DNA from: Epiperipatus broadwayi | Taxonomy: Eukaryota > Onychophora > Udeonychophora > Euonychophora > Peripatidae | DNA: 64,000 nt | Direction: 5' to 3' | Assembly (NCBI GenBank): GCA_028023455.1 | Contig: JAQFVV010000031.1 | Span: 10,280,093-10,344,092 of the forward strand | Shown: piece after piece, positions 1 through 12,324 of the stretch | How positions within the stretch are numbered: the stretch's first letter is position 1 | How the letters are laid out: each line of letters starts with the position of its first letter | Translations under genes and position numbers: made by a program | Notes under the pieces: model-generated | Told to the model about the DNA's origin: nothing | The model's database searches: none | What the model saw: the letters and a program-made list of their open reading frames with translations, nothing else

Positions 1-1045
1 TGCATGGCTATTACTAATTAAGCAATCTTCCAAAACACGTTTATCAAATGATTAACACTGGAATTTGACAACAGATCTTTGCCGGAGATATTAGAAAGAC
101 AACAAGGTGCAGGTATAAATAGACCTTTTTTTATCGGACAGTAATCAGTTCACAAATTTATTGAGTGAGTGCAGTTCAGAAATTAATTGAGCAGTTAACA
201 AACAAAATGCAATGTTGAGAAGATCTTAGGAACACACATTTATCTCCAGCCCAGATGTCCTAGAAAACAGCAGATCTGCCCGTGAAATAATGTCAGCTTA
301 ACATCTTAGAAAATCCCTGTCAGTATCTAATTGTCTCCAATAGTAATAATCGTGAAAATCAGGAAACTCATCAAGGAAAAGTCCCAGCCAGCTGGTAAGC
401 ATTCATAATGGAAATATTCTCACCGAAAGCAGCCACCAAAGAGAACAAAATTCTACGTCTACATTCAAAAGCCTAGGTAAAAACATTTGCTTATTTCGTT
501 TATATTGTAATAGCCATTGCATTGCATTAATTCATATGAATCTTTCAAGAGTCTAATTATATGAACTCTATATCATACATAAATGAACTATTGATGTGTG
601 TGATTAAATTTCAAATGCTATGTAGTCCTTTATTATCATTATTATGTGTGTGCATGAGTTAATATGTGCGTGATTCCTTATATCAATATTATTAGTCAAA
701 GTAGATAAATTCCCAGTGTTCTGTTATGAAAATATTCAAGAATATTTAAACTATTTAGAATGTTAATTTAAAATATGCATGTGTTTTATTAGAAGTATAA
801 AATGTTTAAATTTAATAAATAAATGTTAGTTAATAAATTATCTTTCAAATTAAACTTTATTTGTCGGTCAATTCTTTTTATCAATTCCCTTTTATCAAGT
901 CTTTTAACCACTAATTAAGTATAATCTATTAGTGATTACAAACAACTGAGCTAGTCATGGATTTAGGCATTGAGTTAGTGGCCACTGTTCAAAGTGCGTT
1001 GTCTATTCTTTTAGTATTCTTTTAGAATAAGCAGCTGGCGCCCAT
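1..1045 (+). mobile_element. Possible LTR fragment entering from the left edge
   Basis: A TATA-like TATAAATA lies at about 114-121. A lysine-tRNA-like primer-binding motif, TGGCGCCCA, lies at 1036-1044, two bases after a CA dinucleotide. Together these suggest the downstream part of a plus-strand 5' LTR whose start is outside the window. No second copy is visible and no gag or pol frame follows, so this is weak. It could equally be unique AT-rich DNA with chance motifs. Confidence 0.3.
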
Positions 1046-2424
1046 GTTTATACACAAACAAAAAAAAGTGCTTTGAACTTGGTGTTGAACTCAACAGCCG
1101 AGAAGAAGCTATGTCCTGGAAATGTAATGCTAGTTATATACCTTATAGCTATCGTTTGGGCATACATACTCTCCGAGTATGTTCTTCTCTGCCTAAGAGG
1201 CCGGTGTTTCGAATGCACATATTCGAACTCGGTTCAATATATATATATGGCATTCCAATAAATAAAGAAATTCAATCAATGCATAATCACTTGAATACTA
1301 AGAAAAAAATTCTAACAGAAGTTTCCATGCTGACTATTATAAAAACCAAGCAAAATGACTCACCTCTAAAAAGCAATCCTCTAGAAAATACTAATTTAAT
1401 ATACTGAATCAGAAAAACTTTGATAATAATTTTCCACTTACATGAAAATAATTCAAATATTTCACATCATGCACAAATGAAAGGATAAATAGGATAACAA
1501 TTTTGTAGTAGATATCTTAACAATACCATGAAAACACTTTTACAAATTTCTGATAATTCATGTAATGATTCAATAAAACTATCTGAAAATCCAAGAAATA
1601 TTGAAATAGAATATTAAAACTCCATGAGAATAATGGTTATAATTGGAATTGGTAGAATCTGGACTCTCAATACATAAATGGAAAAATTTCAGACTAGTTC
1701 ACTTACTATCTGAAAACTAAGATCACTCACTACAGGTGGGTCTAATAAAATTACAATGGTGTTTAATTAAATTCACACATAATTTAACAAATGGCCCATA
1801 TATTTTGGTTGTAACACACACTCACCACATAATCTCACTACCCTTTAATCAATAAATAAAAACAATGAGTAAACTAAATGGTGCTATACCATTCTGTAAA
1901 ACTTTGTATCTACTACAGTTATTATTTAAGTGTCTTGAATTTTTTAATTGGAGAATATGTTGCTAAGTAAATTAATAGTTTTACTGCATTTAATGATTTT
2001 AGGGATTTTCAGAAATCACTTTTTCATAAGGAATGATAACTGAGGCAAGATTAATAATGTAACATCCATGCTATAAACTGAAAGGAATCATGCTTCCCCT
2101 CTCCAAGAAATGGATTGTTTAATTCACAATTTGCACTAATTTTTGAACGTCTTTTGCTTACATATTCAACCTTTTCCCAGATAACCCTTTGGCTATAATT
2201 ATAAAGATATAGAAATTCCCCAAAAGTGCTAAGCCATCTTAGTATTATAAATCTCAATTTAGCTTCATCTTTTACTGTGTATCAGTACACAGAGATATAT
2301 CACTCTTTGTTTAAGAGAAGTTATATATCTGCTACTATTTATTATGAATTGTTATTGTCATAGTTATAATTACTTGGTCAGGCAATAACTTTATAGTGTG
2401 ATACATTTCTTTTACTAAAATCAG
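1046..2424. other. AT-rich stretch, nothing recognised
   Basis: Only short chance frames of 60-100 codons are present, with no recognisable domain and no repeat shared with the rest of the window. Confidence 0.6.
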
Positions 2425-2593
2425 GTTTTAAGCCAATAGACATCATGTGACCACCACCTCTTATGCTTGTGTATAACTTGTTAAAACAGGCAAAACTCAC
2501 TATACATATTGCCACACACAGCAAGCTAGAGTAATCAATGTATACCAGAAGGCTTGTGCACAAAATCCCCATCTAGTGCCTACTCATCCAATA

Positions 2594-2635
2594 TCCCCAG
2601 ACTAGTTTCTGGCTTGTGGCCTTGATCAGTGAGGA
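2594..2635 (-). ncRNA. Hammerhead-like motif, family A, mutated core
   Basis: On the minus strand, stem I (TCCTCA with TGGGGA, one G-U pair) encloses CTGATCA, a stem-loop GGC/GCC, then GAAA, a minimal stem III (ACTAGT) and the cleavage triplet GTC. The core G of CTGANGA is changed to C, so this copy is probably inactive. Confidence 0.6.
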
Positions 2636-3222
2636 GCCTTGGATCTGAGAGCACTTCACCTAGATCTTAGGATCTAATGCAACCCTCCAGTAGCCACCTT
2701 TACTTAACTACAAAACTATGAGTCTTAAACTGAAAACACCTTAATGTTTTCAATCCAAGCCCATTAGGTTATATAGCAATATGGATCTGAACTCGGTTCA
2801 GTACTCATACATTTTGGTGTCTTTGGTTCTTTAATAACCATATCCACCACTATCCTATTAGGCAGGATTGGTTTTAAGCCAATAAACATCACATGACTAC
2901 CACCTCTTATGCTTGTGTATAAATGTGGTTAAAACAGGCAAAACTCACTATACTTATTGCCACACACACCAAGCTAGAGTAATCAATCCTGCCTAATAGG
3001 ATAGTAGTGGCTATGGTTATTAAAGAACCAAACCAAAATGTATGGGTGCTGAACTGAGTTCAGACCCATATGACTATATAAGCTAATGGGGTTGGATTGA
3101 AAACATTAAGGTGTTTTCAGTTTAAGACTCATAGTTTTGTAGTTAAGTGGAGATAAAAGATCGCTGCTGGAGGGTTGCATTAGATCTTAAGATCTAGGTA
3201 GAGGTGCTCTCAGATCCAAGGC

Positions 3223-3264
3223 TCCTCACTGACGAAGGCCACAAGCCAGAAACTAGTTTGTGGA
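3223..3264 (+). ncRNA. Hammerhead-like ribozyme, family A, complete core
   Basis: Conserved core CTGACGA is at 3229-3235 and GAAA at 3249-3252, with an allowed NUH cleavage triplet GTT at 3256-3258. Stem II is GGC/GCC. Stem III is the palindrome ACTAGT, only about two base pairs if folded within one molecule. Stem I is TCCTCA with TGTGGA, one mismatch. The base pair next to the core in stem II is A-A rather than the usual G-C, which may lower activity. Recognition is by motif only. Confidence 0.62.
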
Positions 3265-3479
3265 TATTGGATGAGTAGGAATTATGCACAAGCCTTCTGG
3301 CAATCCATTGATTACTCTAGTTTGCTGTGTGCGGCAATACATATAGTGAGTTTTGCCTGTTTTAAAAATTGTTTTAAGAGTATTACCAGTTTTATAATTA
3401 AATATACCTACAGCTTACAATAACATTTTCCTCTTCTACTCTACCTCTGTCTATTATAATTTTAAAATAACAATGATTG

Positions 3480-3760
3480 ATAAAGCAATTTTAATTCCCA
3501 ATTCCAGGCCAATTTTTGGGGTTTTGTCTTTACCAACAAAAACTTGGAATTCAAAGCTCAAACTAATAAAATTACTACTTTAAAGATGGCTGCCAGAAAT
3601 GTAATTTCATTGGTTCCAGTTTTGTATTTAAAATTTTCATTAATAAAGACAAAAGTGAAATTAGTCTGGAGTAGTAACTGAAATTGTGTATTATCTTCTG
3701 GTAATGAAATCAAGCTTACATTGGTTGGCACTGGAGTACAGAAAAGAGACATACTATAAT
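3480..3760 (+). repeat. Diverged family A relic
   Basis: This block shares long stretches with 17060-17290, including a TTGGTTCCAGTTTTG motif. It keeps a decayed hammerhead region at about 3645-3690: GAAATTAGTCTGG matches the GAAACTAGTCTGG of young family A copies. The CTGATGA box has decayed. I read it as an older subfamily. Confidence 0.42.
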
Positions 3761-4083
3761 TAAAGCAAGATAATTTTCAAGATAAAATATACTAAGCTTT
3801 AAAATATTAAAATGAAAACTTAAAAATATTTTTAAAATATTTTAAAACAAGGTGTTATTATAGCTATACTATATGGGTCATTTTTATTTTATTAATTAAA
3901 GTTATATTTTTTATCATAATTTTTTATAGAATCTTTGATCCAATTTACAACAGATTAAAATGTTGATGCTGTTAAAAAATAATTTTACTTTAAAATGGCT
4001 CCAACATTTTATTATTTTATCAGAAATTTCTATATTAACTATATTGTGGATTTTTTCTTTATTAATTGCTATTTTCACATAGG

Positions 4084-4190
4084 CAAAACTCTCCATACAG
4101 AAGCACTACTCAGTGAAAACCAGAGTAACCAATGGATGCAATGAATGATGATCATGTGATGTTTAGTAATTTCATTGCTATTTTCCATTA
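4084..4190. repeat. Family A tail fragment
   Basis: Carries the AGGCAAAACTCTCC tail motif, an AGAGTAACCAATGGATGC block and the distal ATCATGTGATGTTTA tail seen at the family A loci. The hammerhead core is absent. Confidence 0.5.
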
Positions 4191-5005
4191 AAAAAAATAT
4201 TCATTATACTCACTGCCTTCACTTTTATTTATAACACAATAAATTTTCTTGACATATTAAATTTCTGTAATGATTTTAATATTTGCAATAAATTTTATAA
4301 TATCCACTAAGAAATAGCAGCAAGAGGTCACTTCTTGATTACAGTACACCAGAGCCATCTATTGTAAGTTTTAGTAAATAATAGATTGTAAGAAAATAAT
4401 CAACAAATATAAATAGAGCACTGCTATTTAGCATTCTCTGATTAATCAGGTTTAGAAAAGATGATGCTTGGGTAAACAGTGTGAAGTAATGCTGTTACTG
4501 TAAGTCAAGGAAGTCATGTGATAATTGCTCTAATATTATATTTGAATGTTGAAAATATATTATCTTTTTTGCATGTTATATTTATACCTTATACTCTAAA
4601 TAACTATCAACAATTTTATTCATTAATAATAAAAACTTCACCAATAGAGCATTCTTATTATTAATAAGCAAGCTGAAACTGACTTCTTAGTATCATCACC
4701 TATTTGCTTAGCAAATATCATAAAATATATATATTTTGTTTGATGACATTGCTTTTGTAAAAAAAAATTTTACAGTCATAAAACCTGATTTTAATAGATA
4801 TTTAAACTAAAGTGAAATGTATATGTGCAACTTTAATGAAGAAGACTGTTTAAAATTCCTTTTAACATCAAAACAAGCATAAGTCCATTATTAAAAAAAA
4901 TTTTGCTCAGAAGTTCATGAAATCCTTATTTTGGTATTGATATAAGGACTTTACACTCCATAGTCTGATCTTCTAGCATGGTTATAAACCATACAATTCA
5001 ATTAT
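4191..5005. other. AT-rich stretch, nothing recognised
   Basis: No supported frame, RNA gene or shared repeat seen. Confidence 0.55.
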
Positions 5006-5250
5006 TCATATCAACCACTAAAAATCACATGATCACTATTTATTTCTTGTGCTAGCACATTACTGTTATTAAAACAGGCAAACTCTCCACACAGTAGTGT
5101 CACTTAGTGCCAACCAGAGTAATAAATGGATGCCAGAAGACACTAGATAGGAATTTTATGCACAAACCTTCTGGCATCCATTGATTACTCTGGTTGGCAC
5201 TGAGTGGCACTACTATGTGGAGAGTTTTGCCTGTTTTACTTATATCAAAT
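5006..5250. mobile_element. Family A foldback without the ribozyme core
   Basis: Two inverted arms (about 5072-5140 and 5166-5240) begin and end with the AAAACAGGCAAA/TTTGCCTGTTTT tail motif and contain the CATCCATTGATTACTC block. The region that would hold the hammerhead is missing because both arms are truncated. A distal tail (CACATGATCAC) precedes the left arm. A short ATATCAA flank may be a duplication. Confidence 0.65.
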
Positions 5251-6341
5251 TATTCTATTTTGACCATCATATGGGAATTAATTGTTGAATGAAAATATTA
5301 CTGTGGAAAATATTGAAGAAACAAAAAACTCATGATGCTTCTATGTAAGAATGATGATGGTATACATAAATTCTTGATATATGCTTGCTTAAGGTTTACT
5401 ACATTACAATGAGTAGAAATAAATGGGCAGGTTGCCAAATTTTATTCATGAACTCAGTGGAATTTAATAGTGACAGGAATTAAAATTATTTTCATTTAAA
5501 TAAGTTTTAAAATATATAATTTTTTATAGTACAGCAACACAAACATTTGTTATTTTTTAAATCTTGAACTGGTGAACCATCGGTTTTACTGACTTCTTTA
5601 CAGTACAAAACAGATAATTTATTGGTAAGTTATTAAGAGTAATTGAAGTAACAAGTTGCAGTTCCATCCAGGGATGTTTAGATCTTAAGTTTATCACTTT
5701 AAACTGCACAAAGAAATTATGCATAATGTAATCAATGACAGTATTTTTCTAGGTTTAGCAGATCACAAAAGAATCTTGCTCTTGGAGAACAAATTTTAAA
5801 TAAAGACAAAAATAGACTCATTTTAGAGCTTAGGTCACTCTTCTTTGTAATCAATTTCTGATCAAAAAAATAAACTTGTCATTTGGATTCAACAAGCAAA
5901 AAATGTCTATTATGGAATAATGTATATAAACGTACAAACCAATGAAAATAATGGATGAATTAGCATATTCTTCTTCTGGGGTCTGTTGTCTTTTAACTGG
6001 ATGTCTAGAAAACAAAAATCTGTATGCAGCTTAGAAGAAAGCTTACATTTTTGTTAGTATTTTCCTGATCTATACATGTTTGTGAATAAACTCAATAATT
6101 GTTATGAGAGATTATCCTATGTTTATATATATATGTTTTTTTATACATAATAAAAACTTAAAATACCATTGAAGTTTGCCTCTCAATGCAAGACACTTTC
6201 ATATGATTAAATAACTCCATTTTAACCATAAATCTTTCTTGACTAATCTTATGAAATATCAAGTGCTATCCATCCATTGTGTTCACCCATTCATCTAATC
6301 ATTTTCTATTCATACTTAAACTAATATATATATATATATAT
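5251..6341. other. AT-rich stretch ending in a TA repeat
   Basis: No supported gene. The last 20 bases are a TA dinucleotide run into which the solo LTR at 6342 is inserted. Confidence 0.55.
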
Positions 6342-7720
6342 TGTAACGTTTTTCGTTTTGCTAGGCCTCTACATGCTAATATAAACTGTGCGTGAGTTGA
6401 TCAAGCTATGTCAAAAAAAGAACAAAGTTATATTTCTATTCTAAAAACATAGCTATATTTCCTGATCAACTCGGCCTATTAATTGTTGAGAATTGTGCTA
6501 TTGACGAAATCAGCTTTTAATTTATTTAATCTGGGCACCAGAATTCCTAAGAATTTGCTGAAATCGCCATATAACATCTCACAAATAAAAAAAAATACTT
6601 TTAAACTAATCGGTATTGCATCATACCATAACGAGAATTATTTTTTTAAGATTATTATTCCTGGGCTTATTCAAACATATTGGCAAAGGTAAATTACATT
6701 TTTAAATCTTATTAAACTACTAATAGATTTAATAATAAAAAATAATAACTATTATTAATAATGCACAAATGAAAATTGGTATTAGAAATATTTTTATTCT
6801 AATAGATAAAAAAAAATATATGAAATAAATTACTTATCGAGTAAATTAGAGAGAACACATTTCAGACGTGAATCAATTAATAAAAAAAACAATTTTACAA
6901 TTACTGTTCATATCTAAATTTCTTCTAGAAATTTCCTTAAAAAAAATGGATGTCTCTAGTACAAGAAAATTAATGTCTCTATCGGGATTGTTTAAACATA
7001 CTTTTAGAAATTGTTTGAAAACGTTTAATTTGGTCACAATCAGGAGTAATGAAGTATAACTTACCGGTAAGTTTTGTGCATTCAGTAGTAGATAACTATG
7101 CATAGTTTTTTGGGTAGAATGAGCTCGGCCTTTTGGTTATTATTTGATCCTGTGGTCCATTCTCCTAGTCAGTCACGAAAGCTTTTCTGGTATACATCTT
7201 CAGGCACGATGTCTTCAGAGGCTCCGGTTCACTCCGACATGCCGAATTACTTCAGCGTAGAGCGATCTTGGATATATTATTGCTATCCAAGACCAACTAG
7301 AGAAACCAATGAACAAGATGTCCTTCAAACTGATCTCTGCCTTTTATACTCTCTAGAGGCCCAGTTTTCCGACTTCTGCGCATATCTTTTGTTTGTCAAA
7401 ATATCCATTGATAATCTTATATATTCTTTATAAAATTTATGTTACAAAGTCTCTATTTTTTTCAGCATAATTCTGCCATCTTTAATTAGTTGAAATATTT
7501 TTACTTTCTCTTATCTAGACTGGTAATTTGTGTCTTTTGTTCTCTCCAATTCTAACTTTTATTTCTAATTACATAAAAAAAAACCCGAAAGAATAATTTA
7601 ACTTTCATTGTATGTTATTTTTTTAAAAAAAAATTAGTCAAAAAAAATCTAAAATTACTTTTATTTTTTAGCTTCTACCAAATGCCAATATATTTGTAAC
7701 GTATATAAATAAACGTTACA
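6342..7720 (-). mobile_element. Solo LTR (TGTAACG...CGTTACA)
   Basis: The element begins TGTAACG and ends CGTTACA, is 1,379 bp long, and is flanked on both sides by ATAT, consistent with a 4-bp duplication (in TA-rich surroundings). It has no internal coding region. A good minus-strand TATA box (7341-7348) indicates minus orientation. Part of it (about 7100-7390) is more GC-rich than its surroundings, which accounts for a 111-codon chance frame there. Its termini match those of the LTR element at 37933-44231, suggesting related integrases. Confidence 0.68.
7341..7348 (-). promoter_or_regulatory. TATA box of the solo LTR
   Basis: TATAAAAG read on the minus strand, inside the LTR. Inferred from motif and position only. 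Confidence 0.42.
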
Positions 7721-9828
7721 ATATTAATATATTAATATTTAATATTTTATATATTAATATTTATATATATACATATGTATATTGCTTTGTCTATGTCTTA
7801 TAATCATGTTTTTTCTTAACTTGTATATTCAATAAATTTACTTTTTTTTTTTCAACTGAAATAATATTTTGCTCAAAAAAGTTTATTCAAAATATCTACA
7901 TTTTTAGTTGATCTATTATTATTCAATATTCATAAGTTATAATAAAAAGAAAATATTAACCACGCAATTTAAAAGATAAATATTGTACTTCTTTGACGAA
8001 ACTCATTCCGACATTTGAAAGGACAAATTTCTATGTAATATTAAATATCTTTCTTCTTTTTTTTTTTCAATTCTTGTTTTTCATATCTTGCGGTTTATAT
8101 TTTTACAATAATAATTACTTTTCATTTATATATATATTTAATATATAATAATAAATGAAATACGTATATTTAAAAAAAGAAAAATTCTTTTTAAATCAAA
8201 TAATTGAACTAAGCCTTGAAAAGATATATATATATATATTTAAACCATTACGCCTTTCTTTTAATAGAAAAATCTCTTCTTTTTTAATCTTTAAGACTTC
8301 TTAAATTCTTTATCACAGAAAGAATTATAAAAAACTTTTTTGAAAGATTAGATTAACGTGGAATCAATATCTTAAAAAAAATTCAATATTTACTTTTTTT
8401 TATTTTTCTTTTTAATTTATACTTTAAGAATAATCTGACAGCTGGAAACATGTAGTCCGAAAAATAAAACATTCACTATAAAATATCTTATGTAAGTAAA
8501 ACCAAATTATTAAAAAAAAAACTGTGTATGTGTTTGAGTATATACTAATCTATAATTTCATTTTATCAGTACAGTATTTGCGTTTCTACTTTTGTACTAT
8601 ATATTTTATTTTAAACATAAATATTTTTGAAAAAGAATGGAAATATCGATTTGAAGTAGGCCATTTTAATTGCTTTGAGAATCAGTATTTCGTTATGAGC
8701 TGCATATTTTAAGAAAGTAATAGTAAGCTTTTATAGTATATATTGAAATTACAATTGAAGATAATTTATTTTATATTAATTATTTTAACGAACAATATTA
8801 TGATAGTTATAATCATCCAATCATATGATAGTTCAAATGTCACATGATCTCTTTTTCTTATGATTGCACAAGCTGCTTAAACATTATCAAATTTTTCTCT
8901 ATAATGGCTTGCACTAGATGGCACTATTGTGTAAAAAAATTGCAACTGGTTTTTCTATAAAAGTTAATGATACATTTAGCTTTCTAAAAGTTTTTTTTTT
9001 TTTTATAAATATATACAGCCATATATATATGTGTGTGTGTGTGTAAATACTAAATTATACCAATCAATTCCAATGCGTTTATCTTGAAATATATTAGCTA
9101 CAATCTTTTGATTTTAAATGAGTCAGCCAGAAAATGCTTATCAAATAATATGAATCAAGCTTGAAAATCCAGTTTTTAATTGATTGTTTTTCTACACAAT
9201 TGTTTTTTTTTAAATATTTTGACCAAAATAATGATTTTCATCAGCAAATACAAATAAACAATGTCCTCTAAAAATTAATCATTAACTCTTCTGTTCTGCA
9301 TTAGATTCAATTGTTCTCCATGACAAGACTTTTTGTAAGCTTTCAACTTTTGATTTTAATATTAAAGCATTATTCTCTATCAAAATTCAATATAAATTGT
9401 ATTTGATTTGCTAATAATATACATTTTCAAATTAACAAAATTCTAAACATTTACATTTGAAATTTGTATGTATTGAAAAAAATGAATTTGTAATACAAAC
9501 CAAAAGATAAGCAGAGTGTGTTCACAAAATGAATAAAATCTTTTTTATTTGAAATTGATATTTATAATGTGAATGGATAAATATTCATCTCTGATAAATA
9601 TATTAAATTCTGTTTTAAAATATTAAAATTGTTCTCTAATTTTAAGAATATTTCAAATTATCTTAATACAAAATCTACAATAACATATTAGCCACCATTT
9701 TTAAAGGTAAAGTTATCAGAATACTGTGGGTTTTTTGTTAATGTTATACTATACGTTTAAAAAATAAAACATGTACATATAAAATAATGTTGCAATAAGT
9801 CATGAATCACAAAAATATAAGTTTTTAG
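7721..9828. other. AT-rich stretch, nothing firm
   Basis: Very AT-rich with homopolymer and TA/TG runs (about 9018-9044). A diverged family A tail-like piece may lie at 8820-8930 (CACATGATC and GCACTAGATGGCACTA). No supported gene. Confidence 0.5.
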
Positions 9829-10328
9829 NNNNNNNNNNNNNNNNNNNNNNNNNNNNNNNNNNNNNNNNNNNNNNNNNNNNNNNNNNNNNNNNNNNNNNNN
9901 NNNNNNNNNNNNNNNNNNNNNNNNNNNNNNNNNNNNNNNNNNNNNNNNNNNNNNNNNNNNNNNNNNNNNNNNNNNNNNNNNNNNNNNNNNNNNNNNNNNN
10001 NNNNNNNNNNNNNNNNNNNNNNNNNNNNNNNNNNNNNNNNNNNNNNNNNNNNNNNNNNNNNNNNNNNNNNNNNNNNNNNNNNNNNNNNNNNNNNNNNNNN
10101 NNNNNNNNNNNNNNNNNNNNNNNNNNNNNNNNNNNNNNNNNNNNNNNNNNNNNNNNNNNNNNNNNNNNNNNNNNNNNNNNNNNNNNNNNNNNNNNNNNNN
10201 NNNNNNNNNNNNNNNNNNNNNNNNNNNNNNNNNNNNNNNNNNNNNNNNNNNNNNNNNNNNNNNNNNNNNNNNNNNNNNNNNNNNNNNNNNNNNNNNNNNN
10301 NNNNNNNNNNNNNNNNNNNNNNNNNNNN
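9829..10328. other. Assembly gap of 500 N
   Basis: Exactly 500 unknown bases, probably a placeholder length. It removes the outer end of the left Gypsy LTR and its target-site duplication. Confidence 1.
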
Positions 10329-11001
10329 ATTTAATGTTACTTACGAGAAACAACCAAATACACCTAATTCAAGTAACGATTACTCTCTTGCATAAAATTA
10401 AGATATCCCACTTAACAGATACAAGATTTTATTAGTATGAAAAATAACAATCATTTATAAACAGAATTATCATTAGTTCTACTAGCGCCTGTAAGGCTTA
10501 CAAAAATAATAATAAGACAGGTATAGTCTGTATAATTACCCTAGGTCAGTCTTTGGTACCTTCAAACCCGAATATCTGGTTCTCCTCCCATCGTTGGTCC
10601 TGTTCTGAATTCACGCTACACTTAAGTCTCTCAAAAAATCAGGACTGACACTCATCTGTCCTTTCTCTGCTAGATTATATCTACTTTTTGTTCTATTGTT
10701 TATTCCTTATCAATTTTAATCACCAAATTATTCTGGGCTTATTTCTGAACTAATTAATTAAATTGTTCTTTACATTTCTAATCCTTCATTTAATTAATTA
10801 TTTATTCAGATCTTCCATCTTGTTTTACACCTTGCTTTTAATAAAATATCTATATGAAAAACCATTTGTAATTTCTAATTTTCATTTTTATTAAATCTAC
10901 TAATTTACTTTCACATGTAATTATTTAACACTTTTAACTTCTGGAGTACACACAGTTTCAAACGTATTTTTTCTTAATATTAATTGTACTACAACATAAC
11001 A
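10329..11001 (-). repeat. 3' LTR of the Gypsy element
   Basis: Matches 14889-15562 almost end to end. About a dozen bases at the outer end are lost in the N gap. The inner end reads TGTTATG on the minus strand. Confidence 0.93.
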
Positions 11002-11020
11002 ATTCCTCCCCCACTCCAGA
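11002..11020 (-). promoter_or_regulatory. Polypurine tract
   Basis: On the minus strand GGAGTGGGGGAGGAAT directly precedes the TG of the 3' LTR, as expected for the plus-strand primer of an LTR retrotransposon. Confidence 0.8.
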
Positions 11021-11038
11021 AGTTACTGTTTATCCATC

Positions 11039-12324
11039 TTATACATATTCTTTTAAGTACAATAGTCTTCTTTTACATCGTATTGGTCTAGGTGATTTCC
11101 TCTTTTCAATCTGTATTCTATCCTCTTCAACTGCATCTTCTTCGATGTCGGTCAGAATCATCTGTTTATCTGAATTCTTTTCATTTGCATGTTGGAACTG
11201 CTGGAACATATTTAGTTGTATATCATCTTCACTTTTACAAATATAATTTTTGTGACGCTTATATATGTTTCCATTTTCACCTTTAATATCATAAATTTGC
11301 TTTGATCGCGCCCGTTCAATTTTTCCATTAACCCATTGTTTACGTAGTATATCTCTGAATATTATCACATCTACAATGCTAAAGTTTTTTTTACTGGGTC
11401 TTGGTTATATTTATATATAGGTGTATCAGGTCGCAAAAAAACTAAATTAGTTCGTATTTTCCGACCGAATAACATTACAACTGGTGATTTTCCAGTCGTT
11501 GTTAATGGAGTTATATGTTGATACATCATGAATTCCTGTAAGACGTTTTTCATATCCATATTTTTGTTTTCTCTTAAATATTTCTTCACTTGCCCTACCG
11601 CATTTTCCACCAAACCATTTGATTCAGGGTGATAAGGGGGTGTAAATACATGTTTGATGTCCCATTTTCCAAATTGTATTTTTAATTCTTCACTCGCAAA
11701 TCCAGTTCCATTGTCAGAGACGATTGCTTGTGGAAATCCATGTATATAAAATATGTCTGTTAAACATTTTATTGTTTCATTTGCACTAGTATTTTTAATC
11801 TCGTGACATTCTATCCATTTAGAGAAAGCATAGATTAAAATTAAATAATTTCTTCCTTCTATTGGACCCGCATGGCCTATATGAAGTCTTTGCCACAGAT
11901 ATATTGGTTTAGGCCAAGAAGAATAATGTTTATTCGGCAGAGCTATTTCAGACTTACATTTATGACATTTCTTAATATACTTTTCAATATCATTACTTAT
12001 CTGCAGCCACCAAATATAACTCTGAGCTAGAGCTTTAGCTCACATGATGCCTGGGTGCCCCTGATGCAAAAGTTCTAGAACTTTCATTCTCCCTATAGGA
12101 GGTATAACTACTCTGTCTCCCATATTAATACACCCTTTAAAGACCAACAATTGGTCTCTATTGACCCAAAACCCCATTGCTACATTTTCAGGTTTTTTAT
12201 TAGGCCAACTTTTGCTAATCCATTTCCTAAGTAACGCATACCCGTCATTTTCATTTGTCCATGTCTGAACTACTTTACTATTTATGACTTGTGATTTCAT
12301 ATTATCAATGTGATTAACTTCCAC
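11039..12324 (-). pseudogene. pol: Gypsy integrase region, inactivated
   Basis: Integrase normally inserts the element's cDNA into the host genome. The minus strand reads through an N-terminal zinc-binding-like segment (GHPGIM, then HKCKSE), a core domain (GPIEGRNYLIL, VSDNGTGF, HPESNGLVEN) and a basic C-terminal tail (about 11039-11368). There is an in-frame stop near 12038 and a frameshift near 11370. The first catalytic aspartate, expected in the HxDxAGP motif, is glycine (HIGHAGP), while the second Asp (SDNG) and the Glu (LVEN) remain. The enzyme would be dead even without the frame breaks. Confidence 0.9.

Larger units (their letters stand above)
2425..3366. mobile_element. Family A hammerhead repeat, inverted head-to-head locus
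   Basis: A minus-strand arm (2425-2984) meets a plus-strand arm (about 2985-3366). The tail motif AAAACAGGCAAAACTC and its reverse complement sit toward the outside. The minus arm is a truncated tandem dimer: the block ending in GAGTAATC recurs at 2521-2536 and 2969-2984, giving a 448-bp monomer. Each arm carries one hammerhead-like motif. No protein is encoded. The arms would fold into a long hairpin in RNA. No convincing target-site duplication was found here. Confidence 0.75.

Noticed and set aside
1073-1407. Overlapping short frames near the left edge, with a faint tRNA-like GTTTCGAATGC
   Set aside because: No cloverleaf could be drawn and no coding signature was seen.
2378-2572. A 64-codon frame recurring at 28680
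   Set aside because: It recurs only because it lies in family A repeats. It crosses the ribozyme region and has no codon signature.
7098-7433. A 111-codon frame in a GC-richer patch
   Set aside because: It lies inside the solo LTR, is antisense to its TATA box and shows no domain.
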